Shown: positions 35,142-44,040 of the stretch, piece after piece
How positions within the stretch are numbered: position 1 is the first letter of the stretch
How the letters are laid out: the number at the start of each line of letters is the position of its first letter
Assembly: GCA_022820835.1 (NCBI GenBank)
Contig: JAJEET010000130.1
Coordinates: 62,001-126,000, forward strand
DNA: 64,000 nucleotides
DNA from: Candidatus Poribacteria bacterium
Lineage (GTDB): Bacteria > Poribacteria > WGA-4E > WGA-3G
Reading direction: 5' to 3'
The notes under the pieces: generated by a model
Databases searched by the model: none
What the model saw: only the letters and a program-made list of their open reading frames with translations
Told to the model about the DNA's origin: nothing
Made by a program: the position numbers and the translations under genes

Positions 35142-36374
35142 TTAAAACCAGAATCGTGACATCAAAATAATCTGGTTTGTACCTTGAAGTTGGCGCAATG
35201 TGCCTTTGTCTCCGATGGTATCATCCTCACCTCGATCGGCGTTTGGAAGGTTTGCCCAATAAAAGAGCGAGATCGCCCCATTTTCCATGAAATTGTATTG
35301 TGCACTCAGTGTCACTCGTTGACTCGCGTCACCTTTTACTGTGCGATCCGGATCGAACAAGCCGTATCGACCTGCAAGCATGAGTTGCGGCAGAATGCGA
35401 TATTTTGCCCCGACATAGTATCCCTTTGAGTCAACATCGTCGGGGACGAAAGAAGCGACCTCGCCGCTGTTCCCACAATTAAATTCTCCCTCTACACTCA
35501 GACCTGCATAAGAAGCGGTGAGGAACGCACCGATGAGCCGTTCCCACTCTTCATCCGGTTTTTCAAATATACCGGAGATCCCCGCGCGAACGGGGCCGAG
35601 TTGTGCACCAAGTGTACCGAGCCCACCTTTTGCTGTCCCACCACCCGCATTAAAGAAGGCTGCGTTATAGAAAACTTTACTCGCATTTCCACCAAGTTCA
35701 ACCCCGATATCCCGTTTATTAGAACCGAGTCCATAGCCTTCGCGAACAAGGATATTGTGGTCCTTCTGTTTAATAGCAAACGGGAGTCGGAATTGTCCGA
35801 CTTTGACGTAGAGATGTTTCGGGATCGCATCTACCGTGGCAAACGCATTCATCGTTGTTCCAACATTGTTAGAGAGCGTGAGACTGATATTCTCCGAGGC
35901 TTGTGCGTTAAACGTTACCTCTGCTTGCATAAGTAGAAACCTGTCCACTGAAGAGTGACACGAGTTACATCCTGCAATAGTGCTTTCTTCTTCATCAACG
36001 TGTGTTGTTTTGATGAAGGCTGTCTGAAAGTCAAGCGATGTTGTGAGCTGCTTGACGACCTCCATGGCTTCTTCAGTCACGGCTTCCATGTCAAAGTCTT
36101 CAGGAAATTCAAAGTAGTTCTCCTCAAAAATTTCGCCGATACGATTTCTCGGACCACCGCCTGCAGGGTCAAGATGACAAAAACTACACGCTTTCTCAAG
36201 TTCAGTTGCGAATTCCGGACGCGCCTCCGCACCAGTTTGCAACAAGAGACTGAGCGAGATACTTACGATGAATCCGAGTTGTACGAACGATGGTACGATG
36301 CTGGATATATGCCAGCGTTTGGCGCCTCCGATAGTGCTGCTGATATGCTTCACATAGTTATAATATGCGTCCAA
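35142..36374 (-). CDS. two-haem cytochrome/porin-like protein
   Basis: 410 residues. A hydrophobic export signal (about 30-48) is followed by two c-type haem motifs, CSFCH (63-67) and CNSCH (136-140), within about 80 residues. The remainder looks like an outer-membrane beta-barrel: alternating strands, YVKVGQFRLPFAIKQ, LGSNKRDIGVELGG, YYVGAKYRILPQLMLAGRYGLF and a terminal Phe (LMSRFWF). This suggests a haem-bearing porin able to pass electrons or bind haem at the outer membrane, which is an inference. It lies 50 bases after the P460-type gene and shares its promoter. Confidence 0.7.
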   Translation of the reverse strand: MDAYYNYVKHISSTIGGAKRWHISSIVPSFVQLGFIVSISLSLLLQTGAEARPEFATELEKACSFCHLDPAGGGPRNRIGEIFEENYFEFPEDFDMEAVTEEAMEVVKQLTTSLDFQTAFIKTTHVDEEESTIAGCNSCHSSVDRFLLMQAEVTFNAQASENISLTLSNNVGTTMNAFATVDAIPKHLYVKVGQFRLPFAIKQKDHNILVREGYGLGSNKRDIGVELGGNASKVFYNAAFFNAGGGTAKGGLGTLGAQLGPVRAGISGIFEKPDEEWERLIGAFLTASYAGLSVEGEFNCGNSGEVASFVPDDVDSKGYYVGAKYRILPQLMLAGRYGLFDPDRTVKGDASQRVTLSAQYNFMENGAISLFYWANLPNADRGEDDTIGDKGTLRQLQGTNQIILMSRFWF

Positions 36375-36424
36375 AAGGATCTCCTTGTTTTATAGTGAAA
36401 TTTGATTGATGTAGCATAAGAGGT

Positions 36425-37000
36425 CTATTCAAGTTCTGTAAAAACGTAGTCGATATCTTCGACTCGGGCGTGACATCCCCAACAGATGCGACCCTCGGCG
36501 ATGACACCGAACTCAGCATCTGGCGCGTTTCGAGTGTACTCAATGAATTCCCAGTCGTTGTGATCCGGGTCCACACCCGCTTTCTTTCGCATAATGGCGA
36601 TGAGTCCGACATAGTCCTTATCCGGACGGTATGCCTCTTTTATAACGATGCTGCCGTCAGGATATGGAAACTGTTGTTCGCCGTTCGGTGCGATGTCTTC
36701 TCGTGTTTTATTGACATAAACATTTTTTGTGCCATTGTGCGGGTCCCCACCAGGCACAGGCGGTATCGGTGCTGCGTTTAATTTCAGCCACTGTGTATAA
36801 CCTGCCACATCTGCTGGTAAACCAGGGAGAGCAGCAACCGGTTCCGCAGGTTGCGTAGGTTCTGCTGTTTCCATAGTTTTTTCTTCGTCTTGTTGTTCAA
36901 TGATTTCTTCCAACTGTTTTTCGGCGCAGCTGGCAAAAAATAGACAGGTTATCAGTATTATTGCGAGACTGAACAGTGGGTTTCGTGTTTGTATTTTCAT
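36425..37000 (-). CDS. cytochrome P460-type lipoprotein
   Basis: 191 residues from ATG 37000, which has GAGGT upstream and a lipoprotein signal ending FFASC. A low-complexity acidic/proline linker follows, then a P460-like domain: GTKNVYVNKT, YPDGSIVIKEAY, YVGLIAIMRKKAG, DWEFIEYTRN, and the haem site CWGCHARVEDIDYVF at the C-terminus. The family includes haem proteins with a Lys-haem crosslink that oxidise hydroxylamine, and cytochrome c'-beta proteins that bind NO. It is probably periplasm-facing and acts with the following two-haem protein. Confidence 0.82.
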   Translation of the reverse strand: MKIQTRNPLFSLAIILITCLFFASCAEKQLEEIIEQQDEEKTMETAEPTQPAEPVAALPGLPADVAGYTQWLKLNAAPIPPVPGGDPHNGTKNVYVNKTREDIAPNGEQQFPYPDGSIVIKEAYRPDKDYVGLIAIMRKKAGVDPDHNDWEFIEYTRNAPDAEFGVIAEGRICWGCHARVEDIDYVFTELE

Positions 37001-37055
37001 GATGAATACCTCAATTTTTTTTTCGGCAAAGTTTGATACTGAATGCTGACAATTT

Positions 37056-37084
37056 AGTATAAGACAAATCGGCAAGTGTTTCAA
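37056..37084 (-). promoter_or_regulatory. promoter of the P460/porin-cytochrome pair
   Basis: TTGAAA and TATACT are 17 bases apart on the minus strand, about 55 bases before ATG 37000. Confidence 0.65.
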
Positions 37085-37257
37085 GAAAATTCGCGTATAT
37101 ATTATTGTAATCAATTTGTTGAGATTCTGTCTTCCGATTGTTTGAAACTAACGACGCGTTTTCGTTTGCTATTCTACTTGTTGTTACTGTATCATATCAA
37201 AGTAGCAGATACAATTTTCTGCTGAGGTGTAAACAGATAATCGTAAAAGGAGGGATA

Positions 37258-38253
37258 ATGCTAAGAAATCTATTTAAAGGTCGTGATAAAAGCGAGGTCG
37301 AGTCCGATGCTGAAGATAAACAACAGAATTGGTTTGATCGTCTGAAATCCGGATTAGCGAAAACGCGAAACCAGTTCATGTCTCAGTTATCGGGGTTACT
37401 GCAGATCGGCAGAAAAATCGACGAAGACCTCATGGAGGAAATTGAAGAGATTTTGATCCAAGCGGATGTGGGAGTTGATACGACCTTGACGTTAATGGAT
37501 AACGTCAGAGAACGCGTCAAAACAGAAGGGTTGAGCGATTCTTCGGAATTGGAGTCTGTCATAAAGTCGGAAATCCTGAACCTCCTTGGTGAGGATCTAC
37601 CGATACAAGTTAAAAATGATAAACCCTATACAATTTTGGTCCTCGGTGTGAACGGTGCAGGCAAAACGACGACGATTGGCAAACTTGCCAACCGTTTTGT
37701 TTCAGACGGGCAGCGTGTCCTCGTCGCTGCGGGGGATACATTCCGAGCGGCAGCAGAGGATCAACTCGCGGTTTGGTGCGAACGCGCAGGCGCAGAACTC
37801 ATACGCGGCGGCGAAAACGCCGAACCCGCTTCTGTCGTCTTCGATGCGATTCAGGCGGCGAAACATCGCGATGCTGACGTGCTCATCGTTGACACCGCTG
37901 GGAGGCTACATACCAAAAAACCGTTGATGGACGAGTTAGCAAAAATCGGACGTGTAATGGAAAGAGGACACGCTGGCGCGCCGCATGAGGTGCTTCTTGT
38001 CGTTGATGGAACAGTAGGACAGAACGCTTTGATACAGGCGAAAATCTTCAACGAGGCAGTACCTATTACCGGAGTCGCTGTTACAAAACTCGACGGCACA
38101 GCGAAAGGCGGAATTGTGATCGCCGTGAACGCGGAGATCGGAGCACCGGTAAAACTCATCGGAATCGGCGAAAAGCTTGACGATTTACGGAATTTCGTAG
38201 CGGAGGATTTTGTTGAAGCACTCTTCATAGCAGATGAAGCCGCGGAGGCATAG
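37258..38253 (+). CDS. ftsY: signal recognition particle receptor FtsY
   Basis: 331 residues from ATG 37258, with AAAGGAGGG upstream; an in-frame ATG at 37138 adds an unrelated leader. A short charged A domain precedes the NG domain: GVNGAGKTTTIGKLA (G1), DTFRAAAEDQL, VDTAGRLH (G3), VTKLDGTAKGG (G4) and GIGEKLDDLRNF. FtsY docks SRP-ribosome complexes to the Sec translocon using GTP. The short A domain is normal outside the gamma-proteobacteria. Confidence 0.96.
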   Translation: MLRNLFKGRDKSEVESDAEDKQQNWFDRLKSGLAKTRNQFMSQLSGLLQIGRKIDEDLMEEIEEILIQADVGVDTTLTLMDNVRERVKTEGLSDSSELESVIKSEILNLLGEDLPIQVKNDKPYTILVLGVNGAGKTTTIGKLANRFVSDGQRVLVAAGDTFRAAAEDQLAVWCERAGAELIRGGENAEPASVVFDAIQAAKHRDADVLIVDTAGRLHTKKPLMDELAKIGRVMERGHAGAPHEVLLVVDGTVGQNALIQAKIFNEAVPITGVAVTKLDGTAKGGIVIAVNAEIGAPVKLIGIGEKLDDLRNFVAEDFVEALFIADEAAEA

Positions 38254-38308
38254 ACGACGCGAGGGCTCTGCTATTGGCACGAGAAGTTAGACCTACACAC
38301 TCGGCGTA

Positions 38309-38329
38309 TGCGCGCTTAAAAAGCGCGCA
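38309..38329. terminator. hairpin between ftsY and the sigma factor gene
   Basis: TGCGCGCTT and AAGCGCGCA form a nine-base stem with a three-base loop between convergent genes. There is no clear T-run, so terminator function is inferred from position. Confidence 0.45.
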
Positions 38330-38340
38330 CACTGAAACTC

Positions 38341-38955
38341 CTAAGAATCTATTTCTTGTAGGTAAGGACGTAGGTGTTTGCGAAGGTTACGATGCGCGTG
38401 CAACAGATGTGCCTTGACCGTTCCATCAGACCTGCCAACCGTCGCCGCAATATCTTTAAGCGATAACCCATCCCAGTGGCGCAGGATGAAAATTTGGCGC
38501 TGCTTCGGTGGAAGTCGGCGAACCGCTTTCCGGATATGTGCTCTCAATTCCTTATTCTCAACCGCTTTCGCAGGTGAATCCGAACGCGGATCCGGAATAT
38601 TTGCCATCGGCAATTCACCCGAATCATCGGAGTCATAGAGAAGCACCTCAGATCTTGACTTTTTCCTTAAAAAATCTATACACAGATTGACCGTGATTCG
38701 GTAGAGCCAACTGTAAAACTGGCATTGACTCTTAAAATCGCCTAATCCCTGGTAAGCACGGATAAAGGCATCTTGCGTTAGATCTAAGGCATCTTCGCGA
38801 TTCGAGATGTAGCGTTGCACCAGACGGTATGTACGTTTCTGGTAGCGGGTAAAGAGCGTGTCAAATGCGGCGGTATCGCCTTGTTGAAATCGCTCAATCA
38901 GTTCGTTATCATCGTAACACTCTGGAGGAAGGCTATCAGGGTTTTGGGACTGCAT
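38341..38955 (-). CDS. ECF-type RNA polymerase sigma factor
   Basis: 204 residues. Region 2 reads DTLFTRYQKRTYRLVQRYI, DALDLTQDAFIRAYQGL and FYSWLYRITVNLCIDFLR; region 4 reads LPPKQRQIFILRHWDGLSLKDIA and GTVKAHLLHAHRNLRKHL. The linker is about 50 residues. It directs RNA polymerase to a specific promoter set. No anti-sigma gene is next to it, so its control is not evident. AAGAGGAG precedes the ATG. Confidence 0.93.
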   Translation of the reverse strand: MQSQNPDSLPPECYDDNELIERFQQGDTAAFDTLFTRYQKRTYRLVQRYISNREDALDLTQDAFIRAYQGLGDFKSQCQFYSWLYRITVNLCIDFLRKKSRSEVLLYDSDDSGELPMANIPDPRSDSPAKAVENKELRAHIRKAVRRLPPKQRQIFILRHWDGLSLKDIAATVGRSDGTVKAHLLHAHRNLRKHLRPYLQEIDS

Positions 38956-39047
38956 GTTCTCCTCTTAAGCGTCATCAGCCGGTAAAACGACTTCCGTTTC
39001 TTGTGAGACGAAAATCAGAAGTTTAGGTGGCTATTGACAAAAGGTGG

Positions 39048-39935
39048 TCACTGATTCGTTTGTTTGTGGACATTACGAAACCAACGTTTATATCTCTGGC
39101 TATCTTGAACCATCTGTTGTAGAAGCGTTAACGCTTCAGGCTCTTCGGCATGTGAAGCCGTTTCAAGCAAGGTGAGCAATTCCTCATAGACTACATTGTC
39201 TTCATGGCTGAGTGCTGAGAGGAGTCGCTCGATATTTTCACCATGTCCGAGTTGAGCCAACAGTTGATTCGTTTGACGTATCTCCTCAGAGGCGGCTTGG
39301 TTCAAGTACGCCGCGAGTTCATGTTCGTTCTGCTTTTCCGCAATTTGCGCCAAGATTAATCGCATCCCGACAAGTTTCAGTTTTGCCTGTGCGAGTTCGT
39401 CCAAATCGGTTTCAAACCGTTTTTGAAGGTAATCTGTATCACTCGGGTGTAGCTGCGCGTAACTTGGCCAAACCGGTTTTGCCATCACCTGTTTCAGGCG
39501 TTTTAAACTGCCGATCAGGTTTTCACGTTCTTGCGGCGATAACTGCCCAAAAGTACTTTGCCAAAAATCCGCCGCGTGTTCTACACCTTTGCGGAAAAGT
39601 TTTTCAGACTGCGATGTGAGTTTGATCCGAGCACGTCTCCGATCTGTATCGCATTTACGACGGACAACCCAGCCGTGCCGTTCTAAACGACTCACTAACC
39701 CAGATGTAGTATTGTGGGCGAGACCTAAATGTTCACCGAGTTCACTCACCGACATTCCAGCATCACGACCATACCAATGAAGGTGTTGTAAGGCGTTAAA
39801 CTGAACAATCGTCAAGCGATTCGGAACAACTTCTTGGATGAACCGAGATTTGACTGCCGCTTGCGCATGACGCATCACACGCATGACAACATCAATTTCG
39901 TTATGGAATTCTGGGTCTTTAGACATTTTTGACAA
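39048..39935 (-). CDS. MarR-family regulator with extra C-terminal helical domain
   Basis: 295 residues, about twice the family norm. Residues 1-150 form the winged helix: QFNALQHLHWYG, MSVSELGEHLGLAHNTTSGLVSRLERHGWV and the wing RKCDTDRRRARIKLT. The C-terminal 120 residues are helical and rich in Glu/His (AEKQNEHELAAYLNQAASEEI, EDNVVYEELLTLL), suggesting a ferritin- or rubrerythrin-like bundle that could bind metal; this is inference. Two identical palindromes upstream could be its own operators. Confidence 0.8.
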   Translation of the reverse strand: MSKMSKDPEFHNEIDVVMRVMRHAQAAVKSRFIQEVVPNRLTIVQFNALQHLHWYGRDAGMSVSELGEHLGLAHNTTSGLVSRLERHGWVVRRKCDTDRRRARIKLTSQSEKLFRKGVEHAADFWQSTFGQLSPQERENLIGSLKRLKQVMAKPVWPSYAQLHPSDTDYLQKRFETDLDELAQAKLKLVGMRLILAQIAEKQNEHELAAYLNQAASEEIRQTNQLLAQLGHGENIERLLSALSHEDNVVYEELLTLLETASHAEEPEALTLLQQMVQDSQRYKRWFRNVHKQTNQ

Positions 39936-39991
39936 CGCTGCAAGCCGAAACTTGCTGTTAAGGGTCAGTGTTGTAAGTGTTATTGCTAATA

Positions 39992-40059
39992 CGTATACGC
40001 TAAAACAGACGGTGAAAAATCAATATATCCTATATCAGACATATTTACCGTCGTATACG
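39992..40059. promoter_or_regulatory. paired CGTATACG palindromes, possible MarR operators
   Basis: CGTATACG occurs at 39992-39999 and 40052-40059, exactly 60 bases apart, that is about six helical turns, in the 258-base gap upstream of the MarR-type gene. Palindromes of this kind are typical MarR sites. The rest of the gap is A/T-rich with no gene. Confidence 0.45.
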
Positions 40060-40193
40060 ATATAATAATTATACCCTCCTTTTGGCTGAATGTCAAATTA
40101 AAGTGCCAAAAACACACGATTTTAGCGCATTTTTTACCCAAAACGTCGTTTTTCGGAGGTATGACAAGCATTTTTCGTAGTTTGGCGGTATTT

Positions 40194-41918
40194 TTAATTA
40201 CTACCGACGAGGCGTTGTGCCTTTATCTTCCGTTTTCGCTTCGATTTCGGTTTGCTTTTCTGCGGAGGTGGTTTCTGCTGCGATGTCTGTTCGTTTTCGG
40301 GAGGCTGCATATCTTCTTGAGGTATTTCTTGTGCGGCTACATATTCAGCGTAGTTACCTTCAAAAAGGGTCGCAGTTCCGCCGGGTGTTCCATCAAAAAT
40401 CAAGAGTTTCGTCGCAAGGTTGTTCAAAAGGTAGCGATCGTGAGAAATAATAAAGAGCGTTGCCGGATATTCCGCGAGTGCTGTTTCTAACGCCTCACGC
40501 GCCGGTATATCAAGATGGTTCGTCGGTTCGTCAAGTAACAAGACGTTTGCGTTCGCTAATAGCAACTTGGCGAGTTGGACGCGGCTCTGCTCACCACCGC
40601 TCAGGTTCCCGACCCGTTTGAACACATCGTCACCAGAGAACAGGAACTTACCTAAGAAACTACGTATCTCACCTTGGGTCTGTCGCGGGCGAAGTTCCCA
40701 TATTTCTTCAATGATCTCGTTATCTGGATTGAGTCCTTCCAATTCCTGCGTGTAGTATCCAAACTTGAGCGTCGGACCGACCCATATTTCGCCTTCTGTG
40801 GCGTGTTCTTCCCCTAAAATCATGCGGAAAAATGTCGTTTTTCCGGTCCCGTTTGCACCAATAACGCCGACGACATCACGACGGTACACCTCAAAATCCA
40901 ACTTCGTGAATATCACTTTGTCGCCGAAGGCTTTTCCGACGTTTTTACATCGGAGAATATCGTTACCGCCGCGGGTCTCAGGTGTAAAGGTAAGTTTAAG
41001 CGTTGGTGCGTCGGATTTCGGTTTTTCGATGCGTTCTAATCGGTTTAATTTTTTTTGTCTACCTTGTGCTTCGCGTGTCCGCTGCCCCGCGATATTACGA
41101 CGGATAAAGTCTTCATCGTGCGCGATCATTGCTTGCTGTTTTTTGAATTCTCGTTCCCTAACTAATTTTTCAAGGTTTTTATTTTCAACGTACTTGGCGT
41201 AGTTCCCGCGATAGATTTTTATCTTATGGTCTTCGAGTTCCCAGACTTTACGGACCACCTTGTCTAAAAAATATCGGTCGTGCGAAACAACCAAGACTGC
41301 CCCGTCGTATTCGATGTTGAGATAACTTTCGAGCCATTCGATCCCATTGATGTCAAGGTGATTCGTCGGTTCGTCAAAAAGCAACAGATCCGGTCTTTCG
41401 AGAAGCAACTTTGCCAGTGTCGCCCGACTTTTTTGACCGCCACTAAGTACACTGATTGGCAGATTGAAATCCGTTTCAGCGAAACCTAAACCGCTGAGGA
41501 TACGGTTAATTTGGTGTTCATAATCATAACCGCCGAGCGATTCGTGCTGTTCCTGAACCCTTGCATATTCCGCTAAGAGGTCAGGTGATTCCTCCATCTC
41601 CTCTGCTAATAGGAGCATCTCGTCTTCAAGCGCACGCCTTTTTTCAAAGACCTTTAGCATCTCCTGCCTTAATGTACAATCACGCGCAAGGTCTGGTTCT
41701 TGACTCAGATACCCAACGCGTAGTCCCCTCGCAGACACAACTTTCCCTTTAAAATTGGGAAGTGTACCGTTTAAAATTTTAATTAACGTTGTTTTTCCGG
41801 TTCCGTTACGACCAATTAACCCAATTCTGTCGCCGTGCTCGATTGCGACAGAAATATCGTCGAGAATCATCTCAGGATCATATAATTTGGTAACGTTTTC
41901 TAATCGTATTAAAGACAT
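40194..41918 (-). CDS. ABC-F family ATPase (Uup/YdiF-like)
   Basis: 574 residues with two ABC domains and no membrane segments: GRNGTGKTTLIKIL, LSGGQKSRATLAKLL and LLLFDEPTNHLD in the first; GANGTGKTTFFRMIL, LSGGEQSRVQLAKLL and LLLDEPTNHLD in the second. The linker after the first domain is the charged P-site tRNA interaction motif region (FIRRNIAGQRTREAQGRQKK). The C-terminus ends in a Lys-rich tail. ABC-F proteins act on the ribosome. The start codon lies at the end of a CGCAAGG leader element. Confidence 0.94.
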   Translation of the reverse strand: MSLIRLENVTKLYDPEMILDDISVAIEHGDRIGLIGRNGTGKTTLIKILNGTLPNFKGKVVSARGLRVGYLSQEPDLARDCTLRQEMLKVFEKRRALEDEMLLLAEEMEESPDLLAEYARVQEQHESLGGYDYEHQINRILSGLGFAETDFNLPISVLSGGQKSRATLAKLLLERPDLLLFDEPTNHLDINGIEWLESYLNIEYDGAVLVVSHDRYFLDKVVRKVWELEDHKIKIYRGNYAKYVENKNLEKLVREREFKKQQAMIAHDEDFIRRNIAGQRTREAQGRQKKLNRLERIEKPKSDAPTLKLTFTPETRGGNDILRCKNVGKAFGDKVIFTKLDFEVYRRDVVGVIGANGTGKTTFFRMILGEEHATEGEIWVGPTLKFGYYTQELEGLNPDNEIIEEIWELRPRQTQGEIRSFLGKFLFSGDDVFKRVGNLSGGEQSRVQLAKLLLANANVLLLDEPTNHLDIPAREALETALAEYPATLFIISHDRYLLNNLATKLLIFDGTPGGTATLFEGNYAEYVAAQEIPQEDMQPPENEQTSQQKPPPQKSKPKSKRKRKIKAQRLVGSN

Positions 41919-42018
41919 ATTTTTATCTTACCTTGCGGAGGAACTTCAGACGCTTAGACTTTGATGTGCGTTCTTTATACCCGCCCTCCATTACATTACG
42001 GGCTACGCGTTTTTAGGC
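41919..42018 (-). repeat. CGCAAGG leader element, copy A
   Basis: On the minus strand: GTAATGTAATGGAGGGCGGG, 43 bases, CGCAAGG, TAAGATAAAAAT and then the ATG of the ABC-F gene. The AAGG of the box is the only Shine-Dalgarno-like sequence for that gene. The 5' part CTAAAAACGCGTAGCCCG is shared with copies B and C. Confidence 0.65.
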
Positions 42019-42096
42019 TATCTTAATCGGAGTGTTTTTGCTGAGGTGTTTCCGCCTCCTATACTGCGATAATGTGATGTTAATTTCAAAGTTGAC

Positions 42097-43029
42097 CTAA
42101 ATATCCGACGCATGACGCTTAAATTGGGTACTACGGGTAATCATTTCCTGATAGGTGTTGGCGCGGCGTGCGTCTGGTCGGCGGATGTTAAATTGCCTAA
42201 ATCGCCAAAACGCGATGGAGAGCGCGGCGTAGTGAACAAAGCAATCCAGATGCTTCCATTCGTTTTCTGTCAACGGACGTACTGCGTTGTAAGCGTCCAG
42301 AAATCGCCGGACAGCCTCTAAATTCAGTCTGTGATCTGACGTATAACAACACCCGATGATGGTCATGCCGACATCAATGAGTAGTGTATCGTAACAGCCT
42401 TCCTCAAAATCGAGGATTGCCACCATATCTTCACCGTCGAAAAGGGTGTTGTCTAAAAAAAGGTCTCCGTGAAGAAGCCCCATTGGGAGCGAGGCATTAA
42501 GGGACGGTTCTATTTCTTCCAATTGTGATTTTAGCAATGCGACAAACGGGTGCGTCGCAAATTCTGTGTCTTCCACCTCTTGGAGAAAGGGGCGCATCTG
42601 TGATATACCCATCGCAAATGGCAGGAGTCCAGCAATAGGCGGGATGCGGTGCAGTTTCGCCAACGCCTCACCAAGTTGTGCCAATATATTCGGTGAAGGT
42701 AGCGGTTCTTCTCCTTGTAGGAACGGATAAAGCATCACACTCCCAAATGTCTCGTGAATCAAAGGATTCTGATCCTTCGTTAGGATCGGGTAGACTGTTG
42801 GGTATGCGTGTTGACGGAGATGTTGCAGGAGCGCGATTTGCATGTTGAGCTCTACAGAATCTTTCTCATCGCAAATTTTCAGTAGAAACTCGCCATCTGT
42901 GGTTGTCAGTTTAAAGTTACTGTTCCCGAACCCACCCGGCATCTCTTCAAGTTTCAGTGAGGTGCCGATCCGGTATTGCGCGACGATGTGTGCGAGTTCT
43001 GTCGGTGAAACGGAGGTATAACGTGCCAT
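42097..43029 (-). CDS. APH/homoserine-kinase-type phosphotransferase
   Basis: 310 residues from ATG 43029; the frame is open to 43104, but this start has AAGGAATAG upstream and gives the expected N-terminus. Kinase-like motifs: GGFGNSNFKL as nucleotide loop, FLLKICDEK with the ATP-binding Lys, the catalytic loop LLHGDLFLDNTLF and metal-binding AILDFEEGCYD. These match the aminoglycoside phosphotransferase/homoserine kinase II (ThrB2-like) family. Substrate is unknown; resistance is not implied. Confidence 0.87.
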   Translation of the reverse strand: MARYTSVSPTELAHIVAQYRIGTSLKLEEMPGGFGNSNFKLTTTDGEFLLKICDEKDSVELNMQIALLQHLRQHAYPTVYPILTKDQNPLIHETFGSVMLYPFLQGEEPLPSPNILAQLGEALAKLHRIPPIAGLLPFAMGISQMRPFLQEVEDTEFATHPFVALLKSQLEEIEPSLNASLPMGLLHGDLFLDNTLFDGEDMVAILDFEEGCYDTLLIDVGMTIIGCCYTSDHRLNLEAVRRFLDAYNAVRPLTENEWKHLDCFVHYAALSIAFWRFRQFNIRRPDARRANTYQEMITRSTQFKRHASDI

Positions 43030-43103
43030 GGCCCTATTCCTTAGAAAGTCCGTTGATGTAGAAATGGCACGCAAGTATACCCTGCCACCCCGCCAACTCA
43101 ACA

Positions 43104-43196
43104 TTAGCCTTTATTAGCATTTTTGATGGCATCTCGTACAACTATACTAAGACCTACGAGACCAGTTACTAGGACAAACACTGCGAACCATTCCAT
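43104..43196 (-). CDS. 30-residue single-pass membrane protein
   Basis: A tiny frame with ATG 43196, GGAGG eight bases upstream and TAA at 43104-43106. The product is one hydrophobic helix (WFAVFVLVTGLVGLSIVV) followed by the basic tail RDAIKNANKG. It begins two bases after the stop of the next small membrane protein, so they form a pair. The good ribosome site and the charge pattern argue that it is real. Function unknown. Confidence 0.6.
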   Translation of the reverse strand: MEWFAVFVLVTGLVGLSIVVRDAIKNANKG

Positions 43197-43197
43197 G

Positions 43198-43425
43198 TCA
43201 CAATTCCTCCAATTTGTTAATTTTTTGATATGCAACGCGATTGACCCAAATAGTGAGGGCAGTAAGTAAAAGGACCCCGAACGTCCCTATCATAAGAAGA
43301 ATTGGCATGGCTTTTCCGTAGTTCTGAATGACCCAGGCGATTAAGGAAATGTCAGTGGCAGTTGAGATAGCGAAGACTACCTTTAACCATCCAATTTCTT
43401 CCTTACATTTATCAATATATGTCAT
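43198..43425 (-). CDS. 75-residue two-helix membrane protein
   Basis: The real start is ATG 43425 (AGAGGAAC upstream), not the beginning of the longer frame, which overlaps the TPR gene. The product has a short N-terminal amphipathic part (KCKEEIGWLKVVFAIS), two hydrophobic segments (about 13-33 and 38-59) and a charged C-terminus (NRVAYQKINKLEEL). It is followed by the 30-residue membrane protein. I recall similar EIGWLK-type small proteins as hypothetical in many genomes; function unknown. Confidence 0.65.
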   Translation of the reverse strand: MTYIDKCKEEIGWLKVVFAISTATDISLIAWVIQNYGKAMPILLMIGTFGVLLLTALTIWVNRVAYQKINKLEEL

Positions 43426-43453
43426 ATTGGTGTGTTCCTCTGGGCGTAAGGTT

Positions 43454-43975
43454 TTACTGTTTAGGGATAGTTTCTTGCTCCAGTGCTTGGAATTCTGCGG
43501 TGTTGCGAATATGTGCAAATGCGGGGTCCGCTTTTGCGGTGGAAAGTGCAGCTTTATCGGCACGAATCGCCTCACGTAGCGATGCAATGGATCGCGCGTT
43601 CTCTTCCTTCTGTAAATAGGCGACAGCGAGGTTATAATGCGCCTTCGCGAAGTTGATATCCAACTGCGTCGCACGTTCCCACACTTGAATGGCTCTGTCG
43701 AGTTCACCTTGATTCCCGTAGACGACACCTAACGTAAAGAACGGCATGACCCATCCTGGTTCGTTTTGGATCGCTAATTCGAGTTCGGTGATGGCTTGTG
43801 CAAAATTGCCGTTCTCAGCAGATTGTATACCCCAGTTATAGTGTGCGACAGCGACTTCGTTGGGTTCAAGGGCATCCGTGTTTTGAGCGTACGGTATCGC
43901 TTTCGTGCCACACGCTGTGAGATAGAGTGTTAGACCTGCGATTAGAAATAGCGCGCCGAATCTATATAGAGTCAT
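43454..43975 (-). CDS. TPR-repeat lipoprotein
   Basis: 173 residues. The signal ends in a good lipobox (LYLTAC). Two to three tetratricopeptide repeats follow: AHYNWGIQSAENGNFAQAI, PFFTLGVVYGNQGELDRAI, and AHYNLAVAYLQKEENARSI. A short helical end reads ADPAFAHIRNTAEFQAL, a common ending of such proteins. It is probably a periplasmic scaffold. A good promoter lies directly upstream. Confidence 0.87.
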   Translation of the reverse strand: MTLYRFGALFLIAGLTLYLTACGTKAIPYAQNTDALEPNEVAVAHYNWGIQSAENGNFAQAITELELAIQNEPGWVMPFFTLGVVYGNQGELDRAIQVWERATQLDINFAKAHYNLAVAYLQKEENARSIASLREAIRADKAALSTAKADPAFAHIRNTAEFQALEQETIPKQ

Positions 43976-43999
43976 AGTTTCCCTCCATCGTTCCGTTAC

Positions 44000-44028
44000 A
44001 TTTTAGCAGAAGATAGGGTTAAAATCAA
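44000..44028 (-). promoter_or_regulatory. promoter of the TPR lipoprotein and small membrane genes
   Basis: TTGATT and TAAAAT are separated by 17 bases on the minus strand, about 25 bases before ATG 43975. Confidence 0.65.
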
Positions 44029-44040
44029 GGGTCAGTTTTT

